Source: Boletus sp. NGJ (taxonomy: Eukaryota > Basidiomycota > Agaricomycetes > Boletales > Boletaceae). From it: DNA of 64,000 nucleotides. This document shows, piece after piece, positions 41,701 through 50,355 of the stretch. Position 1 is the first letter of the stretch. Every line of letters starts with the position of its first letter. Location: contig JAGTXK010000005.1 in NCBI GenBank assembly GCA_019096195.1, positions 62,001 to 126,000 of the forward strand. The letters are read 5' to 3'. Both the position numbers and the translations under genes were made by a program. Under the pieces are notes generated by a model, which had not been told where the DNA came from, did no database searches, and was given only the letters and a program-made list of their open reading frames with translations.

Positions 41701-43230
41701 TTCCGTAGCGACGGTTAGCCGGGCGATAACTGGTTGGGCCACATGTCGGTAGCCTCCTCGGATGATGCGGTGCATTACGTGGTTGCGATTCACAGCGAGT
41801 AGGTATTGATTCTCGTCCATTTCCTTCTGGAGGAACCCCCTGAGGTGGTAACAGGTGGTGAGGTTGATATCGACGTGGGTAGGACCGTCGGGCAGCTCCT
41901 TGGGGGTGTCAACAGGGATGTCTGTTGGTGGACAAGAGGAGGTGTATAGATCATTAGACTGGTCAAGCGTGGTGTCTAAGGTGAGGGTGCGCTTTCTCCA
42001 GTCAATAGTTGGATTGGCGGAACGGAGCCACGGTTGGCCTAGGGTGATGTTTTTCTCTTTACAAGAGATGACGTGGAGGGTGGTATGGATGAGAACTCCG
42101 TCGATACTGAGGAAGAGGTTGCAGGTGAACTTGATATCTCCATTCTTATTGAGGGAGGAGTCGGCGTTCCGGGCTCGGATAGGGATTTTAAGGTGGGTGG
42201 TGGGTAAACGGTGACGTCGCACGAATTGATAGTCAATACAGGAGATCTCAGCTCCACTATCAACGAGGGCGGCGGTGGCAATGGCTTTTTCTGATCGGGC
42301 GGGAATGTAAATGGACACGGGGATAGAAATTCCTTGGGTTGTAGATTGTACAGTCACATTGGTTCGATCAGGTAAGGGGAGAGCATGCGTTGGGGGCGCC
42401 TCTTCTTTTATCGTCCTAACTTTCTTCTCCTTTAGGCGGGAGTTGGAGAAGACGGGACAGGTAGCAGTAGTGTGGCCGGGTTGGTGGCAGCGGAAACATA
42501 GCTTTAACTTGAAGCAGCGTTCTTGTTCCGCGGGAGTCATCTTGGGGATGGAAATGGCATCTATGTCCATGGTGTCGGGGTCTCGTGGTTTCGCCGAGGG
42601 GGGAGAGGAGAACGAATGGTAGGTCTGGGCGGTGGGTTTGTGGTTTCGTTTGGCGATCTCGTCTGCGCGTTCCCATTGGGTTTGGAAATGAATGGCTTTG
42701 GCATACCATTCGTCTATGGTGGTGGGGATCGTGTCCATGGACATGATCCTCCTTATAAGTCCAGCCAGGATACCGGCAGAATAGTACCTGATGAGGACAT
42801 TCGGGTCGACGATCTTGGCAAGGGCGACGTTGTTCTGAAATTCAGAGGTATACTCCGTCAAGGTGGGGGAGTAGGAGTTGTTGGTCTTCTTGACCATACG
42901 CTTGGTGGAGAGCCACGTGATTGCGTTCCCAGTGGTATCTCGGTGTTTGAAAGCTTTGTCGAAGGCGGTGATGAAGTCGGGCCAGGTGCCTAGGTTGACA
43001 CCAGTAGGGGTGATGGCGTTCTGTCGGTAGGTATTCGCCCAGGTGAGGGCAGATCCCTTCGTCATGTAAGACAAGGCAAAGACGATTTGCTTGTCATCGT
43101 TATCGTAAACCTTCTTGTTCACGTATAGGTAGAGGATGACGGCGTGAAGCCATTGGATAGAGGTGTCGAAAGAGCCGTTGAAGGCCTCTGGGACGGCAAT
43201 GCGGAGTTCGGTGGGTTTGACAGTGGACAT
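38752..43230 (-). CDS. Gag-Pol polyprotein of chromovirus element 1 (1,492 aa)
   Basis: One open frame holds gag (residues about 1-240, with FALSYMTKGSALTWA), a CCHC knuckle CFRCHQPGHTTATCP (about 246), protease with LVDSGAEISCIDY (about 325), reverse transcriptase with FDVRWGYNN and the catalytic YMDDLLIF (about 745), RNase H with ATDASKYASGGILL (about 880), integrase with an HHCC finger ending CPSCQQCK (about 1,150) and a DDE core (CDLITDLP, IISDRGPQF, HPQTDGETERVNQE), and a chromodomain at the end (YEIEKILRHR, FLIRWKGYSAEEDSW). All catalytic motifs are present. The single gag-pol frame, without a frameshift or stop between, is typical of the Tf1/sushi lineage. Confidence 0.95.
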   Translation of the reverse strand: MSTVKPTELRIAVPEAFNGSFDTSIQWLHAVILYLYVNKKVYDNDDKQIVFALSYMTKGSALTWANTYRQNAITPTGVNLGTWPDFITAFDKAFKHRDTTGNAITWLSTKRMVKKTNNSYSPTLTEYTSEFQNNVALAKIVDPNVLIRYYSAGILAGLIRRIMSMDTIPTTIDEWYAKAIHFQTQWERADEIAKRNHKPTAQTYHSFSSPPSAKPRDPDTMDIDAISIPKMTPAEQERCFKLKLCFRCHQPGHTTATCPVFSNSRLKEKKVRTIKEEAPPTHALPLPDRTNVTVQSTTQGISIPVSIYIPARSEKAIATAALVDSGAEISCIDYQFVRRHRLPTTHLKIPIRARNADSSLNKNGDIKFTCNLFLSIDGVLIHTTLHVISCKEKNITLGQPWLRSANPTIDWRKRTLTLDTTLDQSNDLYTSSCPPTDIPVDTPKELPDGPTHVDINLTTCYHLRGFLQKEMDENQYLLAVNRNHVMHRIIRGGYRHVAQPVIARLTVATELAQAAEAAKPKRTLPREYEDFSSVFSKEATDHIPPSRPYDHAINLKESFVPKIGKVYPLSPTEIAATDAFIDENLASGKIRPSNSPHASPFFFVKKKNGDLRPCQDYCYINEHTVRDAYPLPLVSNLVDRLRGAQIFTKFDVRWGYNNVRIKDGDQWKAAFITHKGLYEPTVMFFGLCNSPMTFQRFMNDSFCDMIAEGWLVIYMDDLLIFFPDEATHTERTKRVLQRMVELNLHLKLEKCDFTVDEVEYLGMIVRPNHLSMDPVKLDGIAKWPAPSRVTGVCSFLGFANFYRRFIPNYSTVARPLIDLTCQNHPWDWTPACQAMFDELKRLFLTKPVLQLPDFSAPFAIATDASKYASGGILLQTDPNGDWHPCSYLSDSFSPAERNYDIYDHELLAVIRTLKAWRHYLHRSPFPVQVFTDHKNLMYFCTPQNLNCRQARWMLNLTDFDLQIIHVPGRLLAGPDALSRRPDLTPDSTPENDGVTLLPPSLFVNLIDVTLSSLIRSSSTSDPLVLQHLQTLDTSAPTFLCARLSDWRYADGLLTYRNCVYVPPDGDLRHSVLRRCHDHHSASHPGFLKTRQLVSAEFWWPGLASFVRSYVAGCPSCQQCKANTHPSTLPLTPIRSSARLPFRQISCDLITDLPLCTGFDSLLVVVDHGLTKGVILCPTTKTVTAEGIATLFFHKVYRHYGLYDRIISDRGPQFASIFAKELGKLLKYDLSLSTAYHPQTDGETERVNQEIETYLHIFCSNEPMSWVDNITHAEFTHNHRPHSVTGQSPFSLLLGYEPRPLPTVIPDTAIPAVEERIKRLTATREEALAAHELACQTMISRSCRHFSPFTKGDKVWLEARNLKCSIIDPKFAPKREGPFTIVEVLSPIVYKLRLPKTWKIHPVFHASLLSPYTENEVYGKHFPAPLPDLIGGAEEYEIEKILRHRRTLSRCSFLIRWKGYSAEEDSWIPEWDLKNAKSTLMLYKKRHPKTFSR

Positions 43231-43467
43231 GTCGGCAGCGGGCGGGGGTGGGGGAAGAGAGAAGGAGGGGGTGGCCGTGAGTGGAGTTGGCGACGGGGGG
43301 TGGGGTTTCTAGGGAAAGTTAATCCTGTCGCAAGGCGGTGCGATAGGTCAAGGGCGACATCCTATTGTTGTTGGGACGGGAGTTCAAGGTCGCTGAGAGA
43401 CTCTTCTAGGGTCAAGGGTTCGTCGGTAAGCTATGGTGGAGGACTATGTGAGAATAGCCTCGTAGGT

Positions 43468-43480
43468 CAAGTAGTTCCTT
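43468..43480 (-). promoter_or_regulatory. Self-priming primer-binding site of Gypsy element 1
   Basis: On the element strand AAGGAACTACTTG lies one base after the 5' LTR. The exact complement CAAGTAGTTCCTT lies in the LTR at 43,710-43,722, about 31 nt below the TATA box, where the RNA should begin. In Tf1 the first 11 nt of the transcript fold back onto such a site to prime reverse transcription. Confidence 0.75.
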
Positions 43481-43481
43481 T

Positions 43482-44006
43482 TGTTACAACTGCCTTGGGT
43501 AGAGGTAGGCGTAATCTGAAAGGTGACAAAGACAACTAGTCAACGTCGACGAAGGACGAGTAGCGAGGAGCTACCGGAGACGTAGGTACAGGGTCTTCCT
43601 GTATAACCAAGGACATGTTAAGCCTTGGAGTCGAGAGAGAACAGAGCGTCCGTTCAAGAGTGGGACGAGGACTCGCAGAGATCCGCAGGGAAGATATGAG
43701 TAGATTCAGAAGGAACTACTTGCGGAGATACAAGTAGTTCTACGGTTTATATACTAGAGCGAAGGAAGTTCATAGAACGGTGTGGAACAACTATTGGTCA
43801 GCAATAGAACCCGATGGAACTCTATGGAAGGGAAGGCGGAGTGGAAGGAGTTCCGGGTGGCGTAAGTAATACAAGATAACAAGATAACGGGCCGATGAAG
43901 TGCCGGTGCTGAGTCCTACTGTATAGCGGCATCGAGATGACTGAATAAGAGGGACGAAGGGCAAGAAAAGAGGAGGAAAGAGGAAAGATGGATAGAAAAC
44001 GTAACA
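43482..44006 (-). repeat. 5' LTR of Gypsy element 1
   Basis: The 525-bp LTR carries the promoter. On the minus strand TATATAAA lies at 43,746-43,753 and the predicted start lies near 43,722. An inverted repeat (GAACTACTTG / CAAGTAGTTC, 43,713-43,740) surrounds the predicted start. Confidence 0.95.
43746..43753 (-). promoter_or_regulatory. TATA box of Gypsy element 1
   Basis: TATATAAA on the minus strand lies 31 nt above the sequence complementary to the primer-binding site. Position and spacing fit an RNA polymerase II LTR promoter. Confidence 0.65.
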
Positions 44007-44101
44007 AATTGCCGGCCTCAAGTGAGCAACATAAACGAGTTTTGACCTCCACCAGACGTTACCTTGACTTGGGTGTGTATTATCAGATTACTGCAGTCAC
44101 C

Positions 44102-44365
44102 ATGTACAAACGGGACAGCAGCACGCTGGAGGAACCTCAAGCTGAACCAGTCAATCCGAAGTCGCCCAAGTCAGGAGATTCAAGGCAGCAAATGAAGAGA
44201 TACATGAAAAGGTCAGGGGACTGCAGCACTACCTTGCTCCCGGCAACATGCTAGCCAACGTGCTGTGTATGCTTTACGAGAAGGCCAAATCCGACAAGCA
44301 AATCCAGGCGGCTCCAAAGACTGGTTGGTGTGAGGCGCTGCTCGAGAAGCGGCCTGATGTTCTAG
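44102..44365 (+). pseudogene. P-loop NTPase family, 5' end only, copy A
   Basis: It starts ATG in TCACCATG at 44,102 and matches the first exon of copy B (46,226-46,490), including YEKAKSDKQIQAAPKTGWCE and LLEKRPDV. The match stops after CGGCCTGATGTTC, where unrelated sequence begins. The upstream region also matches copy B but is split by the young chromovirus. The N-terminal module is therefore present without the NTPase domain. Confidence 0.8.
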
Positions 44366-44374
44366 GGGGCAGGA

Positions 44375-44645
44375 AAGGCCGGGGATCCGTATACTGCATA
44401 CCCTGCTGGAATTGGCGTGCTTCATATGGGATCGACTCGAAGAAACGTACATCATGAAGAGCGTGCGCAGTATTTTTCCACCTTTCCTTCGCGTCAATTA
44501 GGAGGGCGGAGAAATCGATCAAATAAGTGTTTCCATCCAAGAACAAGGTGTGGTTCTCATCAACGCTGCAAATTGCCTCGAAGAGGTGGTCATAGCATTG
44601 CCCTTCGGGCACCCCTGGCCCCAAGGATGGAGAGTAATTCAACAA
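44375..44645 (-). pseudogene. Unrecognised short coding fragment
   Basis: A minus-strand frame begins MLNYSPSLGPGVPEGQC and runs through VDENHTLFLDGNTYLIDF and KERWKNTAHALHDVRFFE before joining antisense sequence of copy A. The amino-acid composition looks real, but no family is recognised. It is probably a truncated gene piece joined to copy A. Confidence 0.35.
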
Positions 44646-44888
44646 CGAAGTACAAGGGGGAATAGCATAAATTTTACGTCGTATTTACTGTGTTGAGGAA
44701 TGTTGTAAGGATGAGAGAACAAATGTCAGTTCATACCATTTAGCTCGAAGATGACAGCCGAAGTGTGATAGGATGGAGAGAGCTCTCCGCGTGGTGTCAA
44801 TGGAGGTGAAATATATGCGATGTACGTTAGAATTGTTAATGATTGCTGTACTATGTGAGAAAACAATGAACATAAATCGTGTTGGAGA

Positions 44889-45749
44889 CTAACCCAACAG
44901 GTCGAATAAAGAAGGGACATTTTCTGCATCATTCGTGATAATGTTCGTACCAACGAAGTGATATTCCATAGCAGTGCATATTGGCAAAAGTAGTAAGTGA
45001 GGTGGTTTGTCCGGCCAATGGTTGACTGTAGGGCAATGATGTACTTGGAGTAGTTGAACCCTATCCTGGTGAGTAGCAGTACTCGCACATGCAACCGAAT
45101 GAGCACTCATTGAAAAATTGGTGTCCTGGGACGTCAGCGTATACATCGACAGTATGAAAGGTAATGGTACGTCTACGAGAAGAGACGACAGCCCATCATC
45201 ATCAGGCGCTATCCGATATTGTGTTTTAAGAAGATGTGACGAGACATAATGAATCCCATCGTGCGACCACATCGTGCATTCTTGGGACTGCACAAATTCA
45301 TGCACAATGCGTGCATCATTCTCGTTCGCGTGCCTGCGTCGACTGACCCTTCTACTTTTGCGACGTTGCTCGAAGACGAACACGAGATCAGACTCGCAAG
45401 GTGCATTACATTCATGACGGCGCAGTTCTTCCACGAGCCGATTCTTAGGCCAGCATCGACTAAAAGGAACATGATGAATCAAAGCGACACTCTCCAATGC
45501 AGCGACAGTGAGGTACGGAAAGGAATGAACCAGTTGCGTCAGCGACTGAAACTGAACGAGTACATAAGGACCCGCTGGCCACAAACGCACTGTCGGGAGC
45601 GGCATGTGACGAACACCCACAAAGTCGAACGCATCGCCAAGTCTGCGCGAACTGACAACGCCGTTCGCTACGTCCACATCACACTCAACGTCCTCTGAAA
45701 CGGCCAAAACGACCTGCACGTCCGATTCGTTTACGACCAAGCTCGACAT
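44889..45749 (-). CDS. Hypothetical protein, 286 aa, with a SAP-like segment
   Basis: A clean open frame starts MSSLVVNESDVQVV at 45,749. Residues about 75-125 (LTVAALESVALIHHVPFSRC ... CNAPCESDLVFVFEQRRKSRR) look like the small SAP-like helix pair plus a CxxxC motif that I recall in front of some Agaricomycete transposon-associated proteins. The end (PSLFDLLG) is followed by a stop. No intron is needed. The base composition resembles host genes more than the decayed repeats. It could be the N-terminal part of a larger protein or a small independent gene. Function is unknown. Confidence 0.5.
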   Translation of the reverse strand: MSSLVVNESDVQVVLAVSEDVECDVDVANGVVSSRRLGDAFDFVGVRHMPLPTVRLWPAGPYVLVQFQSLTQLVHSFPYLTVAALESVALIHHVPFSRCWPKNRLVEELRRHECNAPCESDLVFVFEQRRKSRRVSRRRHANENDARIVHEFVQSQECTMWSHDGIHYVSSHLLKTQYRIAPDDDGLSSLLVDVPLPFILSMYTLTSQDTNFSMSAHSVACASTATHQDRVQLLQVHHCPTVNHWPDKPPHLLLLPICTAMEYHFVGTNIITNDAENVPSLFDLLG

Positions 45750-46225
45750 GATAAAATCGTAGTACTGTTGTTGTAGATAATGGAGTGTTCAGATGATGGA
45801 GTATTGTGATGACCGCCAGCCCTCTGCCCTGGGCGACGCGAGCCCCAACACTGAGGTTAAGGTTAGGTTCCCGTTAAGTCAAGCCAAGACTTCCCACGGG
45901 CGTCGACTTTTGGCACTTCCCACGCATTCTTGGATCGCAAACCTGTCCCCTCCGGGTCCAGGAATAGAACTGGACAAGACCAGATCCCTGTGGATCCGCA
46001 GGTTCGTTCACGACCAAAGCCAGACGAGCCTGTCCTTGTGTATCTATGATAGTGTATATCTGGTGCTTTGCGCATGGTGACAGAACCCCTCAATCTTGAG
46101 TACTTTGAGTACCATCCTCGGACTCTATGCGGAATCGGATGCAATTACTAACACGAGCAAGAAATCCGCTGTCAGCCACGACTTGAATCGGCCCCTTTGT
46201 CTACTGTCAGATTACTGCAGTCACC
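45750..46225. promoter_or_regulatory. Intergenic region, putative divergent promoter area
   Basis: It separates the minus-strand 286-aa gene and the plus-strand copy B. The part at 46,125-46,225 is repeated upstream of copy A (36,961-37,047 and 44,007-44,101), so it belongs to the gene family's promoter. No certain TATA box is seen. Confidence 0.4.
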
Positions 46226-49200
46226 ATGTCGAAACGGGACCACACTGCGCTAGAGGAAGCTGGACCAGTCGATCCGAAGTCGTCCAAGTCAGGAGATTCT
46301 GCAGATAAATACAAGGCAGCAAATGAAGAGATACATGAAAGGGTCAGGGGACTGCAGCACTACCTCGCTCCCGCCGACTTGCTACCCATTGTGCTGCGTA
46401 CCCTTTACGAGAAGGCCAAATCCGACAAGCAAATCCAGGCGGCTCCAAAGACTGGTTGGTGTGAGGCGCTGCTCGAGAAGCGGCCTGATGTTCAGGAAGC
46501 TCTGGAGAGTGCCATTAAGAAGGGACGCTATGAAGATGTGCCCTTGGGTAGGTAGCTCGTCTGTTACTTTCCTCACGCATGATCAGCTCTGTCAGTCGAA
46601 TACACCCCCAGCACTTTGGTTGAAAAACAGTCTGGTCAGGGTGCTGGTGTCGAATCCCGGGACCCTGCTCGTGGTGAGCAATAACTGTCCCGATCACTCG
46701 TCTTTTCGTTGATGATATCCTTCCCATTTTCGTCGTGGATATGTGTAGCTGATCTAGGTAAATCATCTCCTGACCTTGTGCACCCTCTGTATTGATTGAG
46801 GTTCCGTCACCAGCCTCAGCCTGGTCTCGTGCGTATTGTGGAAGATATCACGAGATCATGTTGAAAAACATCAATACAATGAAGGGTCGAGGGGTGTATG
46901 CTGATTCTGTCGCGCTCGTCCAGAGCTCTGGCACAGGAAAATCTCGTATGGTCGACGAGCTGGCCAACCTGGTTTTCACAATCCCGTTCAATGTTCGTCA
47001 TCCTTCAGAGCGTCAAAAATGTGAGTGCCGTGCATGTCGGCCTTGCGTTGCAGTGTTAATTGCTGTTTTGATTGTCTGCAGGGGATGCTTACCCGCCAGA
47101 AGACACAGACGTTTGGATGTATATCCACGAGCTGCGGCAGAAAGGCAAGAATGCAGCTTTGGGATCGCGTCACGCTGTTCTTCGAACAACTATTTTCAAA
47201 AGTCACCATTGAAGTGCGAAAAATCTTCGATGGAGGACCCAAAGTATCTCCAAAGGAACTCGCGCTCCGCTGGAAGACACATCTGTCAGAGAATAACAAG
47301 CGATCTCAGCTATACAAGAGAGTCGTAGAGGGCATGTAATGATGTCCAGGCCAGTATATTGGATGCTTGCTTGTTGTTATTTCTAATCTCAGCATGATCA
47401 TGTTTAATCCATCAGGCTAGCCTCGACAGTAAGGCCAGCAACATCTCAGCCGACCCAAATCCAGAGTTCCACGGGTTGCTTTCTGCCTTGACAACTTTTT
47501 GTGCCTTCCCAAAATCGCATGATGTCAAAGTTATATTGTACTTTGACGAAGCACACGAGTTTCGCCACCCCATTCGAGGCGGCATGGTGACATTGTACGA
47601 TATCGTGTCGTCGAGTTTGAATGCCTTCAGCAGCCTTAATGTCTTTACCATTTTTCTTTCCACGGAATCATCTCTGGCATTGCTGGCTCCGTCCCCAGAC
47701 GTGGCTCCGTCCTATCGGCAGGAGGATACGAGCGTGCTTCATGCTCCTATCACGGAAACACCGTTCGACTGCCACCCAAGCTTTCCACTTCGACCTGGAC
47801 AATTCCAGTTGGAGCACCTTTCGGAGCTCCCCTTTCTGGCACGGTTTGGGAGGCCATTGTATGAAAGCCAGTTCAGTGGGCTTCTCTTTCGCTAATCTCG
47901 GTGTCGCAGGTTCTGGACCATGATTGAAGGCTGGTCGAGAGACTACCACGGTCGGCGAAGTCATGAGGAATGGCACGCGATAAAACTCCTCCGCGACCAG
48001 GGACATCTGGAAGGACAAACACAGCGATACGGCAATGCTCGCAATTTTGGATGTTTTGATTACAATCGACTATGAGCCAAGGAGGGAGTTGGAGCAGAGC
48101 TTGGCACACAAGCACCGAAACAGAAATGGTTGCGAGCCACATGAGGACCGCGTTCTCCGTGCCAGACTCACCGCCGTTACTTCCGCTCCGGATATCCATC
48201 CGAGCCTTTCCTTGCGGAGGCTGCATCTCGTCAAATGTACCACTACATGCGACAGAGCGACAAACATTCGGAAAGTAGGATGATCTCCATCCTGAAGAAG
48301 AATTTCGACGGTGGGCTGATCGACCTCGGTCAGAGGGGTGGGGTCGTCATGCGGGTGCTTCTCAGGAAGGCATACATAGATGCCATTGTCGCTGAACAAG
48401 CCGACGAAATTAGCGGGGAGTCGAAGAGCCGAACTTCAGCAAGGGTTGCGGCTTCCCCCAGTTTCTGAAAGCCCTGTTTGCCGACGAGTTCTCTATCCCG
48501 ATCCTGAATTCGAAGCCGGACAACGTGGTCGAGCAACGTGCGCTTGAAGATGCCTTTGGAGATGCAGTGGTGCGGTTCACACATTTCGTCAAAGTGGTCG
48601 ACGACTTGTCGACAAAGGCCATGGTATCCGGCTTTTGTGAGGGGTTCGGCATTCATATATCGCCACCAACCAAGGAGGCATCGACATGATCATTCCAGTC
48701 TTACTTGCCAAACACGAAAAGCTGGTAGAAACCTCGATGTCTGCACTTCTGATACAGGTGAAGCGGCGGAAACAGGCGGGTTCCTACATCATCGACCAGG
48801 ATGACACTTGAACTTCTTCCCCGTGGATTCTCCCCCGGGTTCTGCACCGTAGAAGGCCATATGTGACACTCGTGGCTGAGCTAGGTGCTACCGTTACTCT
48901 CGGGAAATCCCACCTGGAAATTGGCAAAGGAGGAACGCGCACCTCCTCACGCATCACTGGCACGACACCGCCAAAGCACCCGAGGTACAGTCTTCGAGCC
49001 TACGGGTGCACAGCATGCGACATGGAAGGTAATCGGCGATACCGAGCGTGAGGAATACATGCAGGTCTTGGGTACGGATAGTCTTTTGGAAGATCATCCA
49101 AGACAAGACAAGGATTCCCTGCAACTCGTTCGCCAAATGCTGCCATTCTGGGACAAAGATGCAACATGGTTCTCCGACGAGCCGGGACCCGCAGAGATAG

Positions 49201-49283
49201 CTCAGTCAAGCGCGGCAGCGGATGTTGGCGATGGAACTGAGCGGCCAGATTCAGAGGAGGAGCGGATGGATATTGATTAATGA
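46226..49283 (+). pseudogene. P-loop NTPase (Crinkler/RHS-related family), copy B, nearly full length but broken
   Basis: The first exon (ATG at 46,226, MSKRDHTALEEAGPVDPKSS) gives an N-terminal helical module. After an intron comes the NTPase: Walker A in VQSSGTGKSRMVDELA (near 46,930), a block GDAYPPEDTDVWMYI (near 47,090) after another intron, and Walker B in VILYFDEAHEF (near 47,550), followed by FTIFLSTESSLA and APITETPFD. The C-terminal half from 47,900 matches copy C at 1-1,383. The family is expanded in Agaricomycetes and resembles the P-loop part of Crinkler proteins and trypanosome RHS proteins. The copy carries several breaks, shared with copy C where they overlap, so it is unlikely to give a full protein. 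Confidence 0.7.
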
Positions 49284-50355
49284 TTAATGATTCGTAGTTT
49301 GCAGGTTGTACGTTGCAAGGTGTCTGGTCTACTCGTGTTGAATCGTCTTGGTCAGGTTCACTATTGCAGCACTGGGTTTGTATTCTCGTTTAGCTAGTGA
49401 GTGCAGTACGCGCCCTGCGTCACGACTCAGTTCGTCCATGAGCGATTGTTCAAGAGTCGGAGGTTGCAAATACTTGTGTGACGGATCCATCAGGAATCGT
49501 TCCCTTCGTGTCATGCAAAGGCTCTCCTCTCAAGAATGGGTTCTCGGTGGTTGCACCCATCACTTCGCAAGGATCTGTATGTATGGTACCCAATCGATGT
49601 CGAGTGGTGTGATAAGGCTTGAAGCGCATGTGATCAGACCTAGGGCATAAAATTCCTCACTTGTATGTGTAGCCTGAGAACGCGTACGATAATCTAAAAA
49701 GGGGGTAGAGCACATAGTACGAAGATCCTGGCATATTCGGATGGTACTTGCAGGCTGAACCATCGTTATTTCCTCGTGGTCACGACCTCGACGGTCGAGG
49801 TTAGTAAATCGAAACGGGGATACCTAGCCTGAGGACGCTTCCACTTTGTCTTCGCAGCGACCCCCGATGGCTTGCCGAGGCTCTATGATCGTGTGACTGG
49901 CCGCAGCATAGCTCGTGGAGAGCTGCCATTACGACCCATGCCAAACTGTGCAGCTGGAGAAACGAAACAAAGTTATTTCCTACTCGTACACTGGAAAACA
50001 TACACATTGCCAGATTCTCAACATCCATCGTACACATTACAGTACCCCCTCAGGACTAATCTCGCACTCGGCCTCTCCTTGGAGCCCAGCGACCTTGAAG
50101 TCAGACGACAAAAGAATCCAAAGCCCGAAGCTATTGCGCGTATTGTTGGTTGCAAGCAGCGCAGGCATCTGTGCCCAGGTACAGACAATGTTCTTTGAGT
50201 CGAGGCTCCTGCGAGGCTTCACCAATTACATACCGGCTGAGCTGCACCAACATCGTCGCTCGGCGTATTGATCGCTATCGCAAGGCCGGACTAGGTTTGG
50301 GAGAGATACTACGAACGTTCAACATACATTAATCTTGGTCAACGTCGAGGCGGAC
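49284..50355. other. Intergenic DNA, no gene recognised
   Basis: The first 150 bp is the 3' flank of the NTPase pseudogene. The remainder has only short frames with no recognisable protein. Base composition is already like the host region to the right. Confidence 0.4.

Larger units (their letters stand above)
37048..44006 (-). mobile_element. Young Ty3/Gypsy chromovirus (element 1), looks whole, TSD AATTG
   Basis: Two LTRs of 525 bp each (37,048-37,572 and 43,482-44,006), TGTTAC...GTAACA, differ at about nine positions. AATTG lies on both sides (37,043-37,047 and 44,007-44,011). One long Gag-Pol frame with a C-terminal chromodomain occupies 38,752-43,230. A zinc-knuckle accessory region follows it. 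The primer-binding site is self-complementary to the LTR, and Gag and Pol share one frame, both as in Tf1/sushi-type chromoviruses. It lies in the upstream region of P-loop NTPase copy A. It looks recent and largely whole. Confidence 0.95.

Noticed and set aside
39199-43539. Several plus-strand frames of 100-250 codons inside the chromovirus
   Set aside because: They lie opposite the intact Gag-Pol frame, are Gly/Arg/Glu-biased and show no domains.
49400-50330. Short plus-strand frames downstream of NTPase copy B
   Set aside because: No family resemblance, no splice structure and no conserved composition.
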